Source: Echinostoma caproni (taxonomy: Eukaryota; Platyhelminthes; Trematoda; Plagiorchiida; Echinostomatidae). Taken from it: 64,000 nucleotides of DNA. Under the pieces are notes generated by a model that did not search any database, was not told where the DNA came from, and saw nothing but the letters and a program-made list of their open reading frames with translations. This document shows positions 1-12,479 of this stretch, in pieces. Both the position numbers and the translations under genes were made by a program. The number at the start of each line of letters is the position of its first letter. The stretch's first letter is position 1. The DNA is taken from positions 27,694-91,693 of the forward strand of contig UZAN01039924.1 in NCBI GenBank assembly GCA_900618425.1, given 5' to 3'.

Positions 1-841
1 GCATATAAGATGAACGTCACCACAGGTTTACTTTAAAATTCACCGGAGTCCACGAAATGACGTTCTGAGGCAAGTTTAATTGTTCAGCTTGTTGTTAGGC
101 AGATTGCATTACTTAGTTCAACCACTATAATATACTTCAATTAAGGAGACAAAAGAAAACCAGAAAAAAACGGTCTGATGCAAACGGTCATTCGCATTGT
201 GGTTTGCATTGATTCGTCTCAGTCACCATAAACGTGGCTGTTCTTTATCAGCTGGTTCAAGCCCAATGATTAGAAAGCGCATCGATTGTACAAAACGGTG
301 TTTAGAAAATCATCTAACTTATTCGGAATACCTCTAAAACGAGACAAAATGAACATTCTCTGATCGAAAGTAGGATATCATTGATGTGCAGGTAAAATTG
401 GATCAGAAAAAGTAGATGAAAGAAGATTATTTCCGAATTGGCCTCTAATCACCACCTCGGTTGTTTCCTAACAGTTCATAATTTCCATGAATGTGAACTA
501 AGAATGCGTGTACGAAATCCCTCTTATGATTACTGTCAACCGGTGAAGGGCGCAATTATTCCTAACTGCCAAATATATTAGGCAACTACTGTGATCTATC
601 GGATTGCTTCTCATCGACTGCCAAATGTCCATAAAATTAGGACTGGGCGATACTGAGAAAAATTCTCTCTGCAGAACAAGAGCAGATAACTAATGAAAAG
701 TACTACTTTCCTTTAGGCCAAATCTTGCAAATACGCGTGTAACGTGCTTTGCACATCTTGCAATATCAAGGTGTTAGAGAGCGATACACGATGTGATTTG
801 TCTATATAGTGAAGCCTATCGATTGAAGATCGAATGAAGCG

Positions 842-965
842 TGAACTAAAACGTTTGGAAGCACCGGATAGCTGTTTTGACCTGTTTGGATGCGAATCCG
901 TCGAAAACTGGGGATCAAACTTTAGCACACGCAAGCATAAATCAAGCATACCACCCACTCAGCCA
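842..965 (-). repeat. Hammerhead SINE, degenerate copy 1
   Basis: Read on the - strand this has a tRNA-like box B (AGTTTGATCCCC) followed by a block alignable to the hammerhead core of the copies at 44.68 and 45.06 kb: ATCC-loop-GGT in the place of stem II, then CAAAAC for GAAAC, then AGCTATC for AGCTGTC and GGTGCTT for the 3' strand of stem I. The CTGANGA box is lost, so it should be inactive. The tRNA-side sequence (GCAAGCATA on the + strand) is shared with the copies at 27.8 and 57.1 kb. Identified only by alignment within this window. Confidence 0.5.
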
Positions 966-1001
966 CCAAACAACTGAGCAGACTGCTTACCATTTTCTTA
1001 C

Positions 1002-1137
1002 ACAAGAGATAGCACAACTTAGTTTGACCGATGGATTCCCACTGCTGATAAGGCCCAACCAGGTGAAACCAGCTATCCAGTGTTTCCTAGCTTTACACTC
1101 TACGTTTCGTTCGCTATTTACATCAACAAATTGATCA
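1002..1137 (-). CDS. Candidate internal exon, unrecognised protein
   Basis: On the - strand an open frame of 45 codons runs from an AG acceptor (atgtctataaag) to a GTAAGA donor at 1001-996. It would start with one base completing a codon and end in phase 0. The translation is protein-like (it contains NVECKARKHW and AGFTWLGLISSG) and has no stop, while the flanking - strand sequence is full of stops. No family was recognised. A short + strand frame over the same bases begins inside the hammerhead SINE and is less credible. The acceptor pyrimidine tract is weak, so this may be a chance frame. Confidence 0.3.
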
Positions 1138-1139
1138 CT

Positions 1140-4100
1140 TTATAGACATATAACATGCATAAATGACCTTTCGGGTGTATACATATAAATATCGGTGCAG
1201 TTTTGTCTACCCTCTTCAAAGAGTTTGTGAATAAACAGTTATTGGAATTGATGATGGCCGAATATCAAACGGTTATAACCCAAAATCTTGGTTTGTGCAC
1301 CTGGGTGTTCACTGCCAATGGAGACGACAGAATCCACTTGTTCCTCTTGTTTCTTAAACGCAGTTTAACCGTACAGTCATTACTAGGAATCTGTGGGGTG
1401 ATTCTTAGTTGAACTTTCAGATTTGTACGTAGTTTGTGCATTCTGTCTGCGATAAAAATAATCAACTCACAAAACAAAACCAGATCAGCATCAACAAACC
1501 CAGCAATGCAACATAAATCTATCTAGACAGTTCGTCTGACAGACGTTAGGAGTTGATTTTGACAGTTCTGTAAAGCTTGGAGACACCGCGTTTTGACTGC
1601 CCCATGGTATTCACTTGCTTGAACAGGGTTATTGCTCATTGCAAAATGCAGCTCGGACCAGTAGGCTGTCCAAGTATAGGGGAAAATGTACGTGATTAAA
1701 TAATACAACTTTGTTTTGTCTGCATTTTGATAAATGTTGCTGCATTTTATTCGTTTCCTTTTCTACTGACAACAATATCCGTGCATATTGCTTGGGAGAA
1801 ATAGAAGTATGTAAAACATTAGAGTTCCGTGTTCATTTTAAATCACATTCATTACGTCGTTTGTCGATTGCATGAAATTTAATTGAGTTGTGATGTTTTT
1901 CCTAAAAGACCGGCTTCTTGCGGCTTTTATTTGAAAAGAATTTCTTTCTAAATGGGTGACTAGCTAGAGACAACAATCAGTCAACCGTGTTGGACAACGA
2001 AACATCACCCCACGTGACATTTTATGTCTCTCTGCACGCAACCATCATCCGGTCAAAGCGAGCAACCAAAAATGATATATTTGAAGGAATCGGGCTCAAA
2101 GAACGGCGGTGATTCTGAGAATATTATAACCTTTACAATGTTGATTGATAAACCGTCCAAACAGATATTCACAGAACGAATGTACCCCCGGTTTGTCTGC
2201 TAAATGGGCTCAAAGGGGTTTATATTTTTCATTCTCGCGATGCTTTCCATGGTAGAATGGGGAGCTTGAAAACCATTCGTAAAATGATAAGGATTGTGAA
2301 ATACTGTCAACATGATAAGGGTGGTAAAGTGGCTTATGTTATTGCCAATGGTACGATTTCATTCGGGCCGGTGATATCCGGCTTTTGAACGCAACATCTT
2401 TTGTTGTGTTCCGGCTGGATACCAAGCCAATTCTAAAAGGTTCCTATGTAATAGCCAATAGAACGTCCGGAACTCAGTTACCGAAGTCATGAACTATCTA
2501 TATGTGCTGTATGTGACTAGCGAGTTAACCGCTTCTGCTTTGAAATAAACAATGGTTTTCAGCAGAAAATTGTTTCAAAACAGTGAAGGTTATATCGCGT
2601 TGATGAATACCTGCGTACATACTTCCGAGAGTCACCAGATTTTCAAGTCCCTTATTTAGAAGCTGACATTACCACGGGCATTTTCCAGTTGTCCGTATGA
2701 TGTTGGTAAATACTCTTTTGATTGGCTCACCATGCGTTATCTTTTACAATCAGACCATGCGAATCATTGTGGTTTATGAGGCTAAAGTATCAATATATGG
2801 ATGTCTTAAAAAATATTCTGAGGCCACCTTTCGGTGATCATGAAGTCATTACTGTTTATCACTGCACTTATGGTTCCTGAGTTGTCGCGTTTGTGTGTGT
2901 TTTGCCATAATTATCCCTACATAACAAAAGACAACTACTTTGAATAAGTTGAAATTCTTAAGAAAACTCAAATTGGCAAATAAGTGAGTTTGCCTTCGAT
3001 GTCATGAAACTATTTGGTCTTAACGAGACAGACACTCAATAACAAATATAAAACAACTCAGTCGTAAAATTGAAGTATTAACTGTAGGTCCAGTAACATC
3101 GCAGTATCTTTATTTGTCTCCCAAAAAATAAAATCATGGTAAGAATATATAGTTGGTACCGATCGGTAATGCGATGAGAGCATTTCAATTTCTTTGGGTA
3201 CTGCTGGCTTTGAAATAGCAGAAAAACGTGCATTTGTTTCTTTGTTTGTTTGAAATGCTTGAGATTCCAACTAGGTTATTCTATTCTCTTCAGGGTAATG
3301 CTCTTCCACCCTGTGATTCGCACAATCCATCTGAGTTAACATCAGAAAAACAGTCAAATTCTAATCGTTTGAAATGGCTGTTTGTATAATGATTCTGTCG
3401 AGTGAGTGTTATCCAAAAAGTACAATTCAGGTATTATTCTGCAATTTAACTCAAGCTGTACAATCGTGTGCCTCCAGGCCACTTTGGTTAGCAGTTAACA
3501 TATCGGTTTGACCAAGCGCTTTCTGATTCATGATACAACAGCAATTCCACCTCTGCTATTTGCATACGTTGAACCACATAAAATATATCCCTCCAGGTCA
3601 TAAATCCAAATGTGCAAAGTGATGCTGAAACGTCCACGAGGGGCAGCCACCAGAATGCAATAATGAATGCTACTAAAAGGCCAACCGTTCATGTTGTTCG
3701 CTTTTCAATCTTCTACTCCAAGTTCATCTCAAAATACTTCCGTTAACATTAGTAGTTCACAAATGCTGAATGTGAGGCCGGTATCAATCTTGTCATCTTA
3801 TTGTGTGCCACCCCGAACGGTCTCCCATCACACCCAGTCAGATTGAGTGCGGACTTGACGAAACGTCTTCATATCTCAATGTATAACGTTATTGAAACCA
3901 GAAGTAGAATAAAGTTACGTCACATGTTACGTTTGCTTTGAACTGAGTATAAGACGGCTCATCATTGACAGTGAAATGATTTAGCTGTTAACGTGCATCA
4001 CGTTTGAGTAGAATCATGATAAAATGATAAAATAAAGAATTTTAACTTTGGTTACCATTGAAAGAACGTAGTTTCGTCCAAATCGACTCATTATAGTCGT

Positions 4101-4735
4101 CTCCATTTAGCTCTGGAGTGGGGACGCCGAACCTAAATGCGTAATAAGTAAACCCAAATCGCAGAGCTGCAACGTAGCCTGGACACATGACTTAGACAGC
4201 TAGAGAAGCGACATGTCCTCATAATTCGATTTATTTCAATGTATAAAATGAACGGACTCACGATTTAGTTGACACCCAAGAGCGATTAAATAAGACAATT
4301 CAACTGATGTTTAGAATGTGAATTAATATATATAACTAAATTTAAAAAATAAAGTAGCACAATCTGCCCTTACCTTTAATTTAATCAAGATGTCTGAAAA
4401 ATGAAATAATATTATTTAAAATAAGAATGAATACACAAAAGAACAAAATACCAAAATCGTAATTCTTGTGAATGATTTAATGCGTGAATGTCAGAATTCA
4501 TGAGAACAGTACTTGCAATTCATTATTATTAAACGTTATTGCGCAATTTCCATCGATTTGTACCCAAGCACATCAGAAATGCTCTCGACTTTATTTGTTC
4601 ATTCTTCATTGAATGAGACATAGCTGCTTCTCATTGGTTGCGTTCAATAAATTTTGGGATTAGACGAGACGTTATCCCCCACACACTCAAAGCACAATTC
4701 TTGAGTAGCATGATGCTAAATGTATCAGTTGGTTG
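1140..4735. other. No recognisable gene or element
   Basis: AT-rich sequence with only short frames. I see no RT, nuclease, tRNA-like or tandem-repeat signature. Around 3370-3401 there is a tiny ATG frame ending at a GTGAGT donor, too short to call. Probably intronic or intergenic. Confidence 0.5.
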
Positions 4736-4737
4736 AA

Positions 4738-4948
4738 TAATAAATAATAATGAATAAATGTCATTTACTTTCTTTTTCTATTAATTGAATATACAATGTA
4801 CGGTCAACTTTCAGGAAAGGGGCTACAGCCATACAAAGGCTGCTTGAGGAAGATACAAATATAGGGAGACTGGCGGCGGTGGAGCGGTTTGAACCCGGGA
4901 CAGCCAGGTCACTATTTAGTAACCTAACCACTTGGTTACCACCGCCCC
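4738..4948 (-). mobile_element. tRNA-derived SINE (family A), copy 1
   Basis: On the - strand the element starts with a tRNA-like head (4948 to about 4872): 5' GGCGGTGG can pair with CCACCGCC at the far end, box A is like TGGTAACCAAGTGGTTAGG, and box B is GGTTCAAACC. A body of about 90 bases follows, then an AT-rich tail of ATT/TTATT repeats at 4738-4760. The whole unit aligns to a second copy at 63029-63194, including the shared body words CATACAAAGGC and TCAACTTTCAGGAA (as written on the + strand). The head would supply an internal RNA polymerase III promoter, and mobilisation would depend on a LINE. No clear target duplication was found here. Confidence 0.75.
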
Positions 4949-5149
4949 ATTAGAAGTAAAACAGATTACCGCGAATATGAACATACATTTGTAACTAGCA
5001 AATGTGTCCCAGAAAAAAAGACGGAACTATTGGCGCGCTTTGTGTATCCATCGATCATTATGTGTCGGGTGCAACGTATATTCCAAGTAGTTTAAAGCTC
5101 ATCTAAGACAATCAGTGAATAGGAAAATGCTTTGAGTGTGTAGACAGGC

Positions 5150-5228
5150 ATGACGTTTTTCGAATTGTCGGATGTAAATGGTGAATTTGACTGTCTTGAA
5201 TTCAGCGGATTTTACCTTCGGATTCTAG
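5150..5228 (+). CDS. Candidate first coding exon
   Basis: An ATG at 5150 opens 26 codons (begins MTFFELSDVNGEF, ends GFYLRIL) and stops at a near-consensus donor, TAG then GTGAGT, leaving one base. The next good + strand acceptor in matching phase is at 6768/6769, giving a GTC codon across the junction, so the two could be joined. The protein is unrecognised. A well-formed exon candidate on the opposite strand lies inside the proposed intron (5977-6060), so at least one of these calls may be spurious. Confidence 0.3.
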
Positions 5229-5976
5229 GTGAGTAGCTCAATTACGATTTACAATCACATTCTTTCACTGAAAATTCTAGTTATGTGTGGATGACTTTTT
5301 CCAATCAGTCGGGAACATTTAAAAGAAATCCTGTAGTTTTTAGTAAGGGGTCCATGAAACAATTTCTTGTTAGGAATAAAGTGAACCAGGTTGTTTATTA
5401 TTTCCTAATTATTTTTAAATTAAATTGGAATTTGTATTCACCGTGTAACGAAAAATAATTTAATTTCTTTTCAGAATCAATATAAACTCATTTACGAATA
5501 TAGGGAATGGGCAGAACGTCCAATGAGGAGCGAGCGTCAAAATTGGAGATAAACTTAAGGAATTCGTAATGCAGCCAGTGATTGAAATTAGATAACAGAT
5601 CTTTATTTTCTTGTTATTGCACACTGGAATGGTTTCAAACAACGAAGTCTACAACTCCAATGTGAAATATAGTTTTGGATCCATTAGATAATTTACGCGA
5701 TCTTATACACAGAACGTACTACTTATTATCCGAACCTGGAAAATATTGGAAAGCAATTCAACGACTGTGGTTTAGGGACCGGTATAGTATGTACCTAAAA
5801 CAGTGATAAAGCTAAATTCGAACAGCTCCGTAAAATGCCAGTGTCACGTGGTCAAGGAGAAACCTACCAGTTGAATGATACGGCAAATGCTTTCGTTGAC
5901 CACTAATTAATATCAACGTTAGTGAATGAAGGTAGTTAAGATATATGATTTAAGATGTATTTATTAGATAACTCAC

Positions 5977-6060
5977 ATCTACATTGCTCCCACTGATTGC
6001 ATAATTTCAACGCTGAATGCAATACTGGTGGCTGCCTCACAAAACAGTATGCATTACTGT
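5977..6060 (-). CDS. Candidate internal exon, antisense to 5.2-6.9 kb model
   Basis: On the - strand a strong acceptor (aatttgtgttccag) is followed by an 84-base open segment ending at a GTGAGT donor (5976-5971). Phase is 1 in and 1 out. The 27 codons include SNAYCFVRQPPV and LCNQWEQCR, with three cysteines. Splice signals on both sides are better than most in this window. No family recognised. It conflicts in strand with the 5150/6769 model, so they are competing hypotheses unless genes overlap. Confidence 0.3.
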
Positions 6061-6768
6061 CTGGAACACAAATTCAGACACGTATGAGTTTATTCCAGCA
6101 AATGAAACACGATCAAAGACATTAGTGCTTACCTACGAAAGGTGGTAAACAAATGCTTCGTCGAAACGATCCTGAGACGTTTTCGACTTTTTGCATGAAC
6201 TCAACTCTTGTTTCTCTAGCGGTATACGAAAAGTAGTTCCACAAAACAGCAGTTGTGGTTGTTTGCAACAAAGTTATTCTGTTGATGCCATCTCCGTTTT
6301 AACCGGTATTTCTAACTATCGTATTCGTTCTTGATTGAAGTTTAGACTCTTTTACAGATTTGTAATGGCCATGTGTCAACAAACGAATCCTTGAATACGA
6401 ACACGTTAGGACACAACATTGAAATAACTTGTGAATAACACAGGAGTTACGAGAAAGGCCTTAGGTAAACAAAAAATGATGAGGAGCACCTGAGATCATT
6501 TGTACAAACTCTTCGACGGAAGCAAGAACCCCATTGAGATGGGGGTCGCTTGTACCCAAAATGGGTCACTTCAAAAGTAGTCCAAAGATGTACTGGCCCA
6601 AACGAAACCTTAACAGTCGCACCAACTGAAAGTACACACAAACAGCTCTTGAGTTAATACTATGCCTGGGTCAGCAATGATCATTTCAATTCCCCCAAGC
6701 AAATATTTTTCGTTTGTTGTACACCAAATCATGCAGCTTTTATGAAAAAATAAGTTATTTTTCCCCAG

Positions 6769-6893
6769 TCATCGCTTTTCTGAATGGCATCCATCTTCTT
6801 CATTGGGGTTTCACTAAGTTACTAACTTTGTTTCTTTTACTGGCGCACCCTACTGGGATACACAATGAGAAGAATGAACCCCATGGTTACGAA
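6769..6893 (+). CDS. Candidate internal exon with membrane segment
   Basis: A pyrimidine-rich acceptor (gttatttttccccag) precedes 125 bases of open frame that end in GAA followed by a GTGAGT donor. Two bases complete a codon begun by the exon at 5150-5228, then 41 codons follow, leaving phase 0. The translated segment includes a hydrophobic stretch (FTKLLTLFLLLAHP) that could span a membrane, followed by a polar end (HNEKNEPHGYE). Not recognised. Alternatively an unrelated chance frame; the frame stays open to a stop near 6944 if the donor is not used. Confidence 0.35.
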
Positions 6894-7198
6894 GTGAGTG
6901 CCAGCGGACTGGTTCTAGTACTTGAAGCGTGGCAAGTAGTTTAATGTTTCATAAAGTTGTACGTTGTGTTGCCTGGTGTGGGTGTCCTTAAAAACTTTCA
7001 AATTCATGGTGAGGCGGCAGAATAAACATATTGTATTTTTTAGGGGTATACATGATTCATCCAGGTTAGACGATTGATCTTTCCGTTTCCAAGTATGTAT
7101 TAATTATTGAATCATTCAAAAGATTTGCACACCACATTACCTCATTTTGATAATAATGTTTCGTTCATAAAAGTCTTTTATCATTCCCCATTCTGCAG

Positions 7199-7236
7199 TT
7201 TCAAGTGCTCGCAAGGTTTTACTATGGGCACCGAAG
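7199..7236 (+). CDS. Candidate short exon after strong acceptor
   Basis: The sequence ttccccattctgcag at 7184-7198 is one of the best acceptors in the window. In phase 0, which fits the exon ending at 6893, it gives 12 codons (FQVLARFYYGHR) and an AAG/GTGATG donor, leaving two bases. In another phase the same acceptor opens a longer frame to a stop near 7430 (contains TEGDEQMTELLFEDRSQ), which also looks protein-like. I cannot decide between them. Confidence 0.25.
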
Positions 7237-7439
7237 GTGATGAACAAATGACCGAGCTGCTTTTCGAAGACAGAAGCCAAATAAAGAAATCAGAAAATGT
7301 CCATTTCTCAGGATTTTCTGATCCCTTTTTGGATCTTCAGGCCCCCTGGCACAGTGTTGCATTCTCGGTCCTTTCGATTCACCTAAAACCTCCTGGTGCC
7401 AGGTTTTTTCTAACTGTTAACAGTAGTTGACCACCACGA

Positions 7440-10085
7440 GGATTTGAATGGAAAATTCGTTTACTCGTTATCCAAATGCAATCCGTTACTGAATACAACT
7501 GAAAGTTGACGCTTGTGTTACACCCGCGGCTATGTAGGGCAAATCATTGATGTTCGGCTGTCTTACACAACACATATCATGACGATCTCTATGAACATGT
7601 CATTGCGTGCATGCCACTTGCCGTCTTTGTTATTGTAACAAAACCTATTCGATCATTAGCCATGTAGAACATATGTTTAATATGCGGTAGAGCACCATTT
7701 TCTTGGTTGAATAGCTATAGTAGGTTTTATCAAATTTGTTTCAATGGAAGTTTAACATTAAAGGAGAAAAATCGCCTAGGTTTTGTCTTTTATGGTGTAC
7801 ATGAGAGCAGTAAAACACACCCAAAAATACACTAATGGGTTTACCAAGGGCGACATCTAGCCATTTGCGAGTAACAATGGTGTTTTTGAAAGGAAACTTT
7901 AAGTGGAATGGCAAACGATGAACGCAATCGGTCATGAACGATTGAATGAAAATCCAAGGCAATTCATCAAACACTCAGCGTAACTATCACTTCTATCGTC
8001 TAATAATATGGTTTATAAAGTAACCGCATAAAACTGCTCAAATAGGTTAGAAAAGAACCGTGCTCCAATGTTACCACACAATAACTGTTGAGCTGCTGAC
8101 TACTTTGTGTGATATATCTACCTACTGGTGGAATCTAATTTAATATGTGCCAGGAGAGCTTAATTCAATTAAACAACACATGGTTCTTAGGAAAAAAGCA
8201 ATCGAAAAATGCACTTCGTCAACAACAAATGTATCGCAATGATCAACAATTGTACATGCAAATCAGAATGGTGGATTTTGTCGTAGTGTAAATTATCTGA
8301 TTAATAGCTCAAATGCAAACAAACGAGGAAAACATCCCACATACGATCTCAAATAAAGTCAAAATAAAGAACGATAAATACTGTGACAATAACATTGGGT
8401 GGGGATTACAAGCGGTAAATGGTAACCCAGTACATAAAGATCACTTGGGTTTGTGAACAGTTAACCTCTGCACTAAAATTTCGATCAGACTGTGGACTCA
8501 TTTGTCTCCAAAAATACACTAGCAATTACCACCGTAATCGTAGAACAAAACTGCTTGTCCAAGGAGTGGGTTGAATCACATGCTGTCAGTCCTCTGATTG
8601 TTGAGGAATCCAAATAGTAAACCAAATTTTGATAGATAACTTCTGTCTCTAGTTAGTAAGGATATCATTGTGAACTTATTGTTGACAGTTTGCGTAGTGT
8701 AGTAAACCAGTTCTGAAATATCGACCGTGCTTGGTTTATCGTCACTTTCTCGGTTGTCAAGCTTGAGCAAGGAGCGAAGAATAATTGCTTATTCAATTGG
8801 TGATTTTTATAGATCTTGTTCCTTGGGGAGATAACTAATACAGATAATTAAGCAGCACAGTTCGAGACCGACGAAAAATAACAAAATTATGATTTTATCA
8901 AAATCCATCGTTATGCCCCTGAAAACCTAGGGGCCTCAGAAAATCACGACACTTTACTGATGTCCCCAAACTCATCAATACCAGTTCACCACTGCCATTT
9001 TTGAATAACAAGTTTGGTGGCAGTTTGCCTGCTTATCTAACTGTTTGTCTTAAAATGGATATACACACTCTGACCCAAAACTCAAAACAGAAACAGAAAA
9101 TTATGAGAAGCTTACGCAGGATTCTCTGATACATATGTGAACGTTATCTTCTACTCAATTCACCAAGATTGACCTTCTTTTCAGCAACACACATATGCAA
9201 TATCACAACGGAAATAGTCATATTATTTGAGCTATTTTAACGATACACAACTGCATAATCCGAGGAATGAGTTATCAAAACTGAGCTTCCTCATGACTGC
9301 GTTTTTGTGACCTTTGATACAGATATGGTTAAATACCAAAGAGAGCCGAATTCATTGAATATAAGCGTCATTTGCTTAAAGTTTTACTGGGAACCCGGCA
9401 TGATCACGGATAAAAACCTTGATTTTGACAGCAATTCTCCTAATTCACCAACCCACCTGAACGGTTGTGTTTCCAAACATTTCAAGTCCAACGGTGTTTG
9501 CTAAATCATTTCCAAAATTTTTTACATCTGTTTCCCTAATTTCTCTTACTACTATGCTAAGTTATTCTCTTGCGTATATATAAGCATGTTTCCATAATCA
9601 CGTGTTGCCGAACTGTTATCACTGTTTTGACTCCCCTAAATTTTTTCGCGCGAGTTTCGTAATTGACACATGGATTCTTCTGTCGTATAGTGAGGAGCGG
9701 TTCATTCATTCACCAACTTTCGCATTCACACTGAATGAGCACGTTTGTGCTCTTAAATGGGACAATACATTCGGAATTCAGATTAGGTTTCTTTTTCCGT
9801 ACAGTTAAACGGAGAACTCCTTTTTTCCTTTTGTAATATTCATCCTCGGTCTTTAGCAATCGCCTTCTGTGATTTCTGTGGATCGATGATTTTACGTCAG
9901 GTTCTGCATCTTACATCTTGGGATATTCCGTGTACACATCTTCGCCGTCTAACTCATGCTTCATTGATTTCCGGGTACCAGAACCAATTTTGATTGATTG
10001 TTTAGTTCTCATTTCCGGGCTCATTACGACTGCCCGCATCTTAATCAAACTTTGATCTCCCATCTATCGTTCCAAATTCAGTTTA
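7440..10085. other. No recognised element; one weak exon-like frame
   Basis: Mostly short frames in AT-rich sequence. At 9323-9494 (+) an open segment follows a T-rich acceptor ending in gatacag (contains KYQREPNSLN and KFYWEPGMITDKN) and ends near a weak GTGTTT donor; support is too thin for its own call. The pyrimidine-rich stretch 9840-10085 directly before the LINE could be its decayed 5' part, but I see no motif in it. Confidence 0.4.
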
Positions 10086-10101
10086 AACAGACTCGCATCC
10101 G

Positions 10102-12292
10102 TTGTACAACCACGTGAAGGACCCCACTAGGTTCGGCAACCTGAAGACATCGTCGATGCTGGATCTGGTACTAACGAACGAAGAGCTTATGGTTGAATCC
10201 ATCGATGTCTCGCCCTCCTTAGGACGCAGTGGCCATGCATTATTGTTGTTGAAATATGTCTGCTACGCTTCCGTAGAAAAAATTCCGTAAAACAATACAC
10301 GCCTTGCCGTGGACTATACTAGATTGCAGAATTTGGCTCACTGCACTCAGTGGATCTTTCCTGGGGACGTAGGTGGCCCAGTGGTCACCTGGCATGCATT
10401 TACACACAGACTTACAAACCTGATCGCCTCAGTTACTAAGGTTGTTAAGAAGTGGATGTCTCTGCGCAATCGATCTTGGCGAGCATACAACCGATTTCCA
10501 ACTGAAAGCACCTGGAATAAATATCGACAACTGCGAAGCCATTGTACCCAGTTGGTGCGCGAGGATAAGCTGAGTTACCAAGAAGTGCTCTCATGGAAGT
10601 TCATCTCCAACCCATCACTACTATACAAACATGTCAATCTGTCGAGGAAAGTAAAGTATGGGATACCCGCACTCAGCTCTCTTGGGAAGGTCGCCAGCAA
10701 CACTAAGGAAGCAGCTGAGATGCTGAAAAACCAATATGCCCGAGTCTTTGACACCCCTAACAACGCGAGACTGCGGTTGCCTCGTCGAATACTCTTTCTT
10801 CCAAATCCATCACTGACTACCCCCACGTTTGATGCCGACAGAGGGAAATCAAAGCTTCTGAGTCTACGTAAGTATTCGGCTCCAGGTGCAGACAACCTAC
10901 ATCCCCAACCGCTTATTGCATTAACGGCTTACATATGTGAGCCGCTAGCTTTTCTGTTCCAAAGGATGTTTGATGCAACCGTGCTGCCTCAGTCGTGGAA
11001 ACAGGGCATATTTTCTCCAGTTTACAAAGGCGGCCTTCGCAGTGATCCTGCCAACTACCACCCGTTGACACTCCTACCCGTTCTATTCAAAGTCATGGAA
11101 TCCATCATGGCGGATTTCCTGATGGAACACTTAGAGAAATACAACCTGCATTCCCCAGCATAGCATGGATTCCGTCAAAGATATCATGTACTACCAATCT
11201 GCTCCTGGCCCGCGATGAAGGGACAAAGGCAGTAGACAAAGGCGATCCAGTTGATGTGTTTTACCTGGACTTATCCAAAGCGTTCGATCGGGTGAACCAC
11301 GAAATACTACTCCGTAAGCTGTACAATTTTGATGTCCGAGGCCTCCAGCTTGATTGGATTGCTGCGTTTCTCCAACAACGGACTATGTCGGTTCCAGTCT
11401 CTAATTCACTGTCCACTTTTATCGCCGTTTCTCGCGGAGTCCCCCAGGGTTCTGTGCTTGGTCCAAGACTTTTCTCTTGTTCATAAACGACCTACCGAAT
11501 GACTTAGGACCAAAAACATTATTGTTTGCAGACGACGTCAAAATCTGAAAGACAGTGACAGAAGTTAGGGGTTCTCTGGAACTCCAAGAAACACTGAATG
11601 CAGTTCACAAATGGTCTATTGAGAACAACATCCAATTTAACGTCTCCAAATGCAAGGTGATTTCGTTACGCCGCCATGAGCGGTTTCCTGATTTCCTCGG
11701 AAACGAACTACTGCCTCATGCATCAACGGAGAAGGACCTGGGTGTTATGGTTCAGGAAGACCTGAGCTGTTCTGATAACTGCGCCAGGGCGTCACCAACC
11801 ACACTCAAACATGTCAGTCTACTTAAACGTGTTTTCAGTCGTTTTGAACCATCGTTATACTCACGTCTGCTGTCAGCATACATCCGGCCGCATATTGAGT
11901 ATGCCATTCACACTTGGAACCCATGGTTACGACGTGATCATAAGATTTTGGAACGTCCACAAAGGCTCGCCACAAAGCTGGTCAAAGGACTTTATCATGA
12001 TTCATACATGGGGAGAACGCAGTCGTTGGATCTATACTCTGTTCAGTATCGCCGGATTCGAGGAGACTTGATTTTGATTTACCACATATTAAACAGCCCA
12101 AACCACCCTTGTCGCCGACTTCTGACGTTTTCATCAAACGTCCATCTACGGGGACATCCATTCAAGTTGGTACTCCAAAAATCTCGACCGGACTGCCGAC
12201 GTCATTCCTTTGCCGTCAGTGTGCACTGTCTGGAATTCCCTACCATCTCATGTTGTATGTGCCGAGACGATTGATTCTTCCAAGGGAAAAAT
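10102..12292 (+). pseudogene. LINE A ORF2 remnant: endonuclease tail plus reverse transcriptase
   Basis: The enzyme would copy its own RNA into DNA at a nicked target. Visible blocks in order: endonuclease end (10102-10290); linker and fingers (10309-11160) with KYSAPGADNLHPQPL and WKQGIFSPVYKGG; palm motif A YLDLSKAFDRVNHE (11256 onward); VSRGVPQGSVLGP; FADDV near 11525-11540; and EKDLGVMV with the C-terminal RPHIEYAIHTWNPW region to about 12274. Damage: TAG at 11161-11163, a frame change between about 11165 and 11250, another near 11480, and an in-frame TGA at 11546-11548 just after FADDVKI. The catalytic aspartates survive but the frame is broken at least four times, so no functional protein can be made. 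Confidence 0.9.
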
Positions 12293-12454
12293 AAACGAAT
12301 CATTAACAAACATTGCATTTCAACATCCATGAGAACACAAAACACAACCAAATGCAGCATATGGAATTTTGTTCATCACTGTTACAGTTAAACTCGTTTT
12401 AACACCCTATGGGGTAAGAAAAACATCTACTTGTAAGTGATGCCCATAATGAAA

Positions 12455-12474
12455 CTTTGACTTTGACTTTGACT
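12455..12474 (+). repeat. 3'-terminal TTTGAC tandem repeat of LINE A
   Basis: Three tandem CTTTGA/TTTGAC hexamers close the LINE A 3' UTR. Short 3'-terminal repeats are known from CR1- and RTE-class elements, where the end is recognised by the reverse transcriptase. LINE B ends comparably in three ACTTG pentamers. Confidence 0.7.
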
Positions 12475-12479
12475 CCCTG

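Larger units (their letters stand above)
10086..12475 (+). mobile_element. Non-LTR retrotransposon (LINE family A), 5'-truncated, decayed
   Basis: The element begins with the last part of an apurinic-type endonuclease (MLDLVLTNEELMVESIDV, then SLGRSGHALL, matching the family's S-D-H end with D replaced by G). It then has a linker, an almost complete reverse transcriptase and the C-terminal region, followed by a 3' UTR of about 170 bases and a short terminal repeat of TTTGAC units. This order is that of CR1/jockey-superfamily LINEs, which are abundant in flukes; CR1-like is my best assignment. A second, more truncated copy at 62831-64000 aligns from about 11185 onward. No target duplication could be assigned. 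Confidence 0.9.

Noticed and set aside
877..1134. Plus-strand 85-codon ORF as a gene
   Set aside because: Its first part lies inside the hammerhead SINE and the opposite strand offers a better exon model.
7300..7440. Repeat with inverted CTGGCAC/GTGCCAG words
   Set aside because: Short words only; no alignable second copy in the window.
11811..12071. Additional overlapping ORFs inside LINE A
   Set aside because: Other-frame shadows of the reverse transcriptase C-terminal region.
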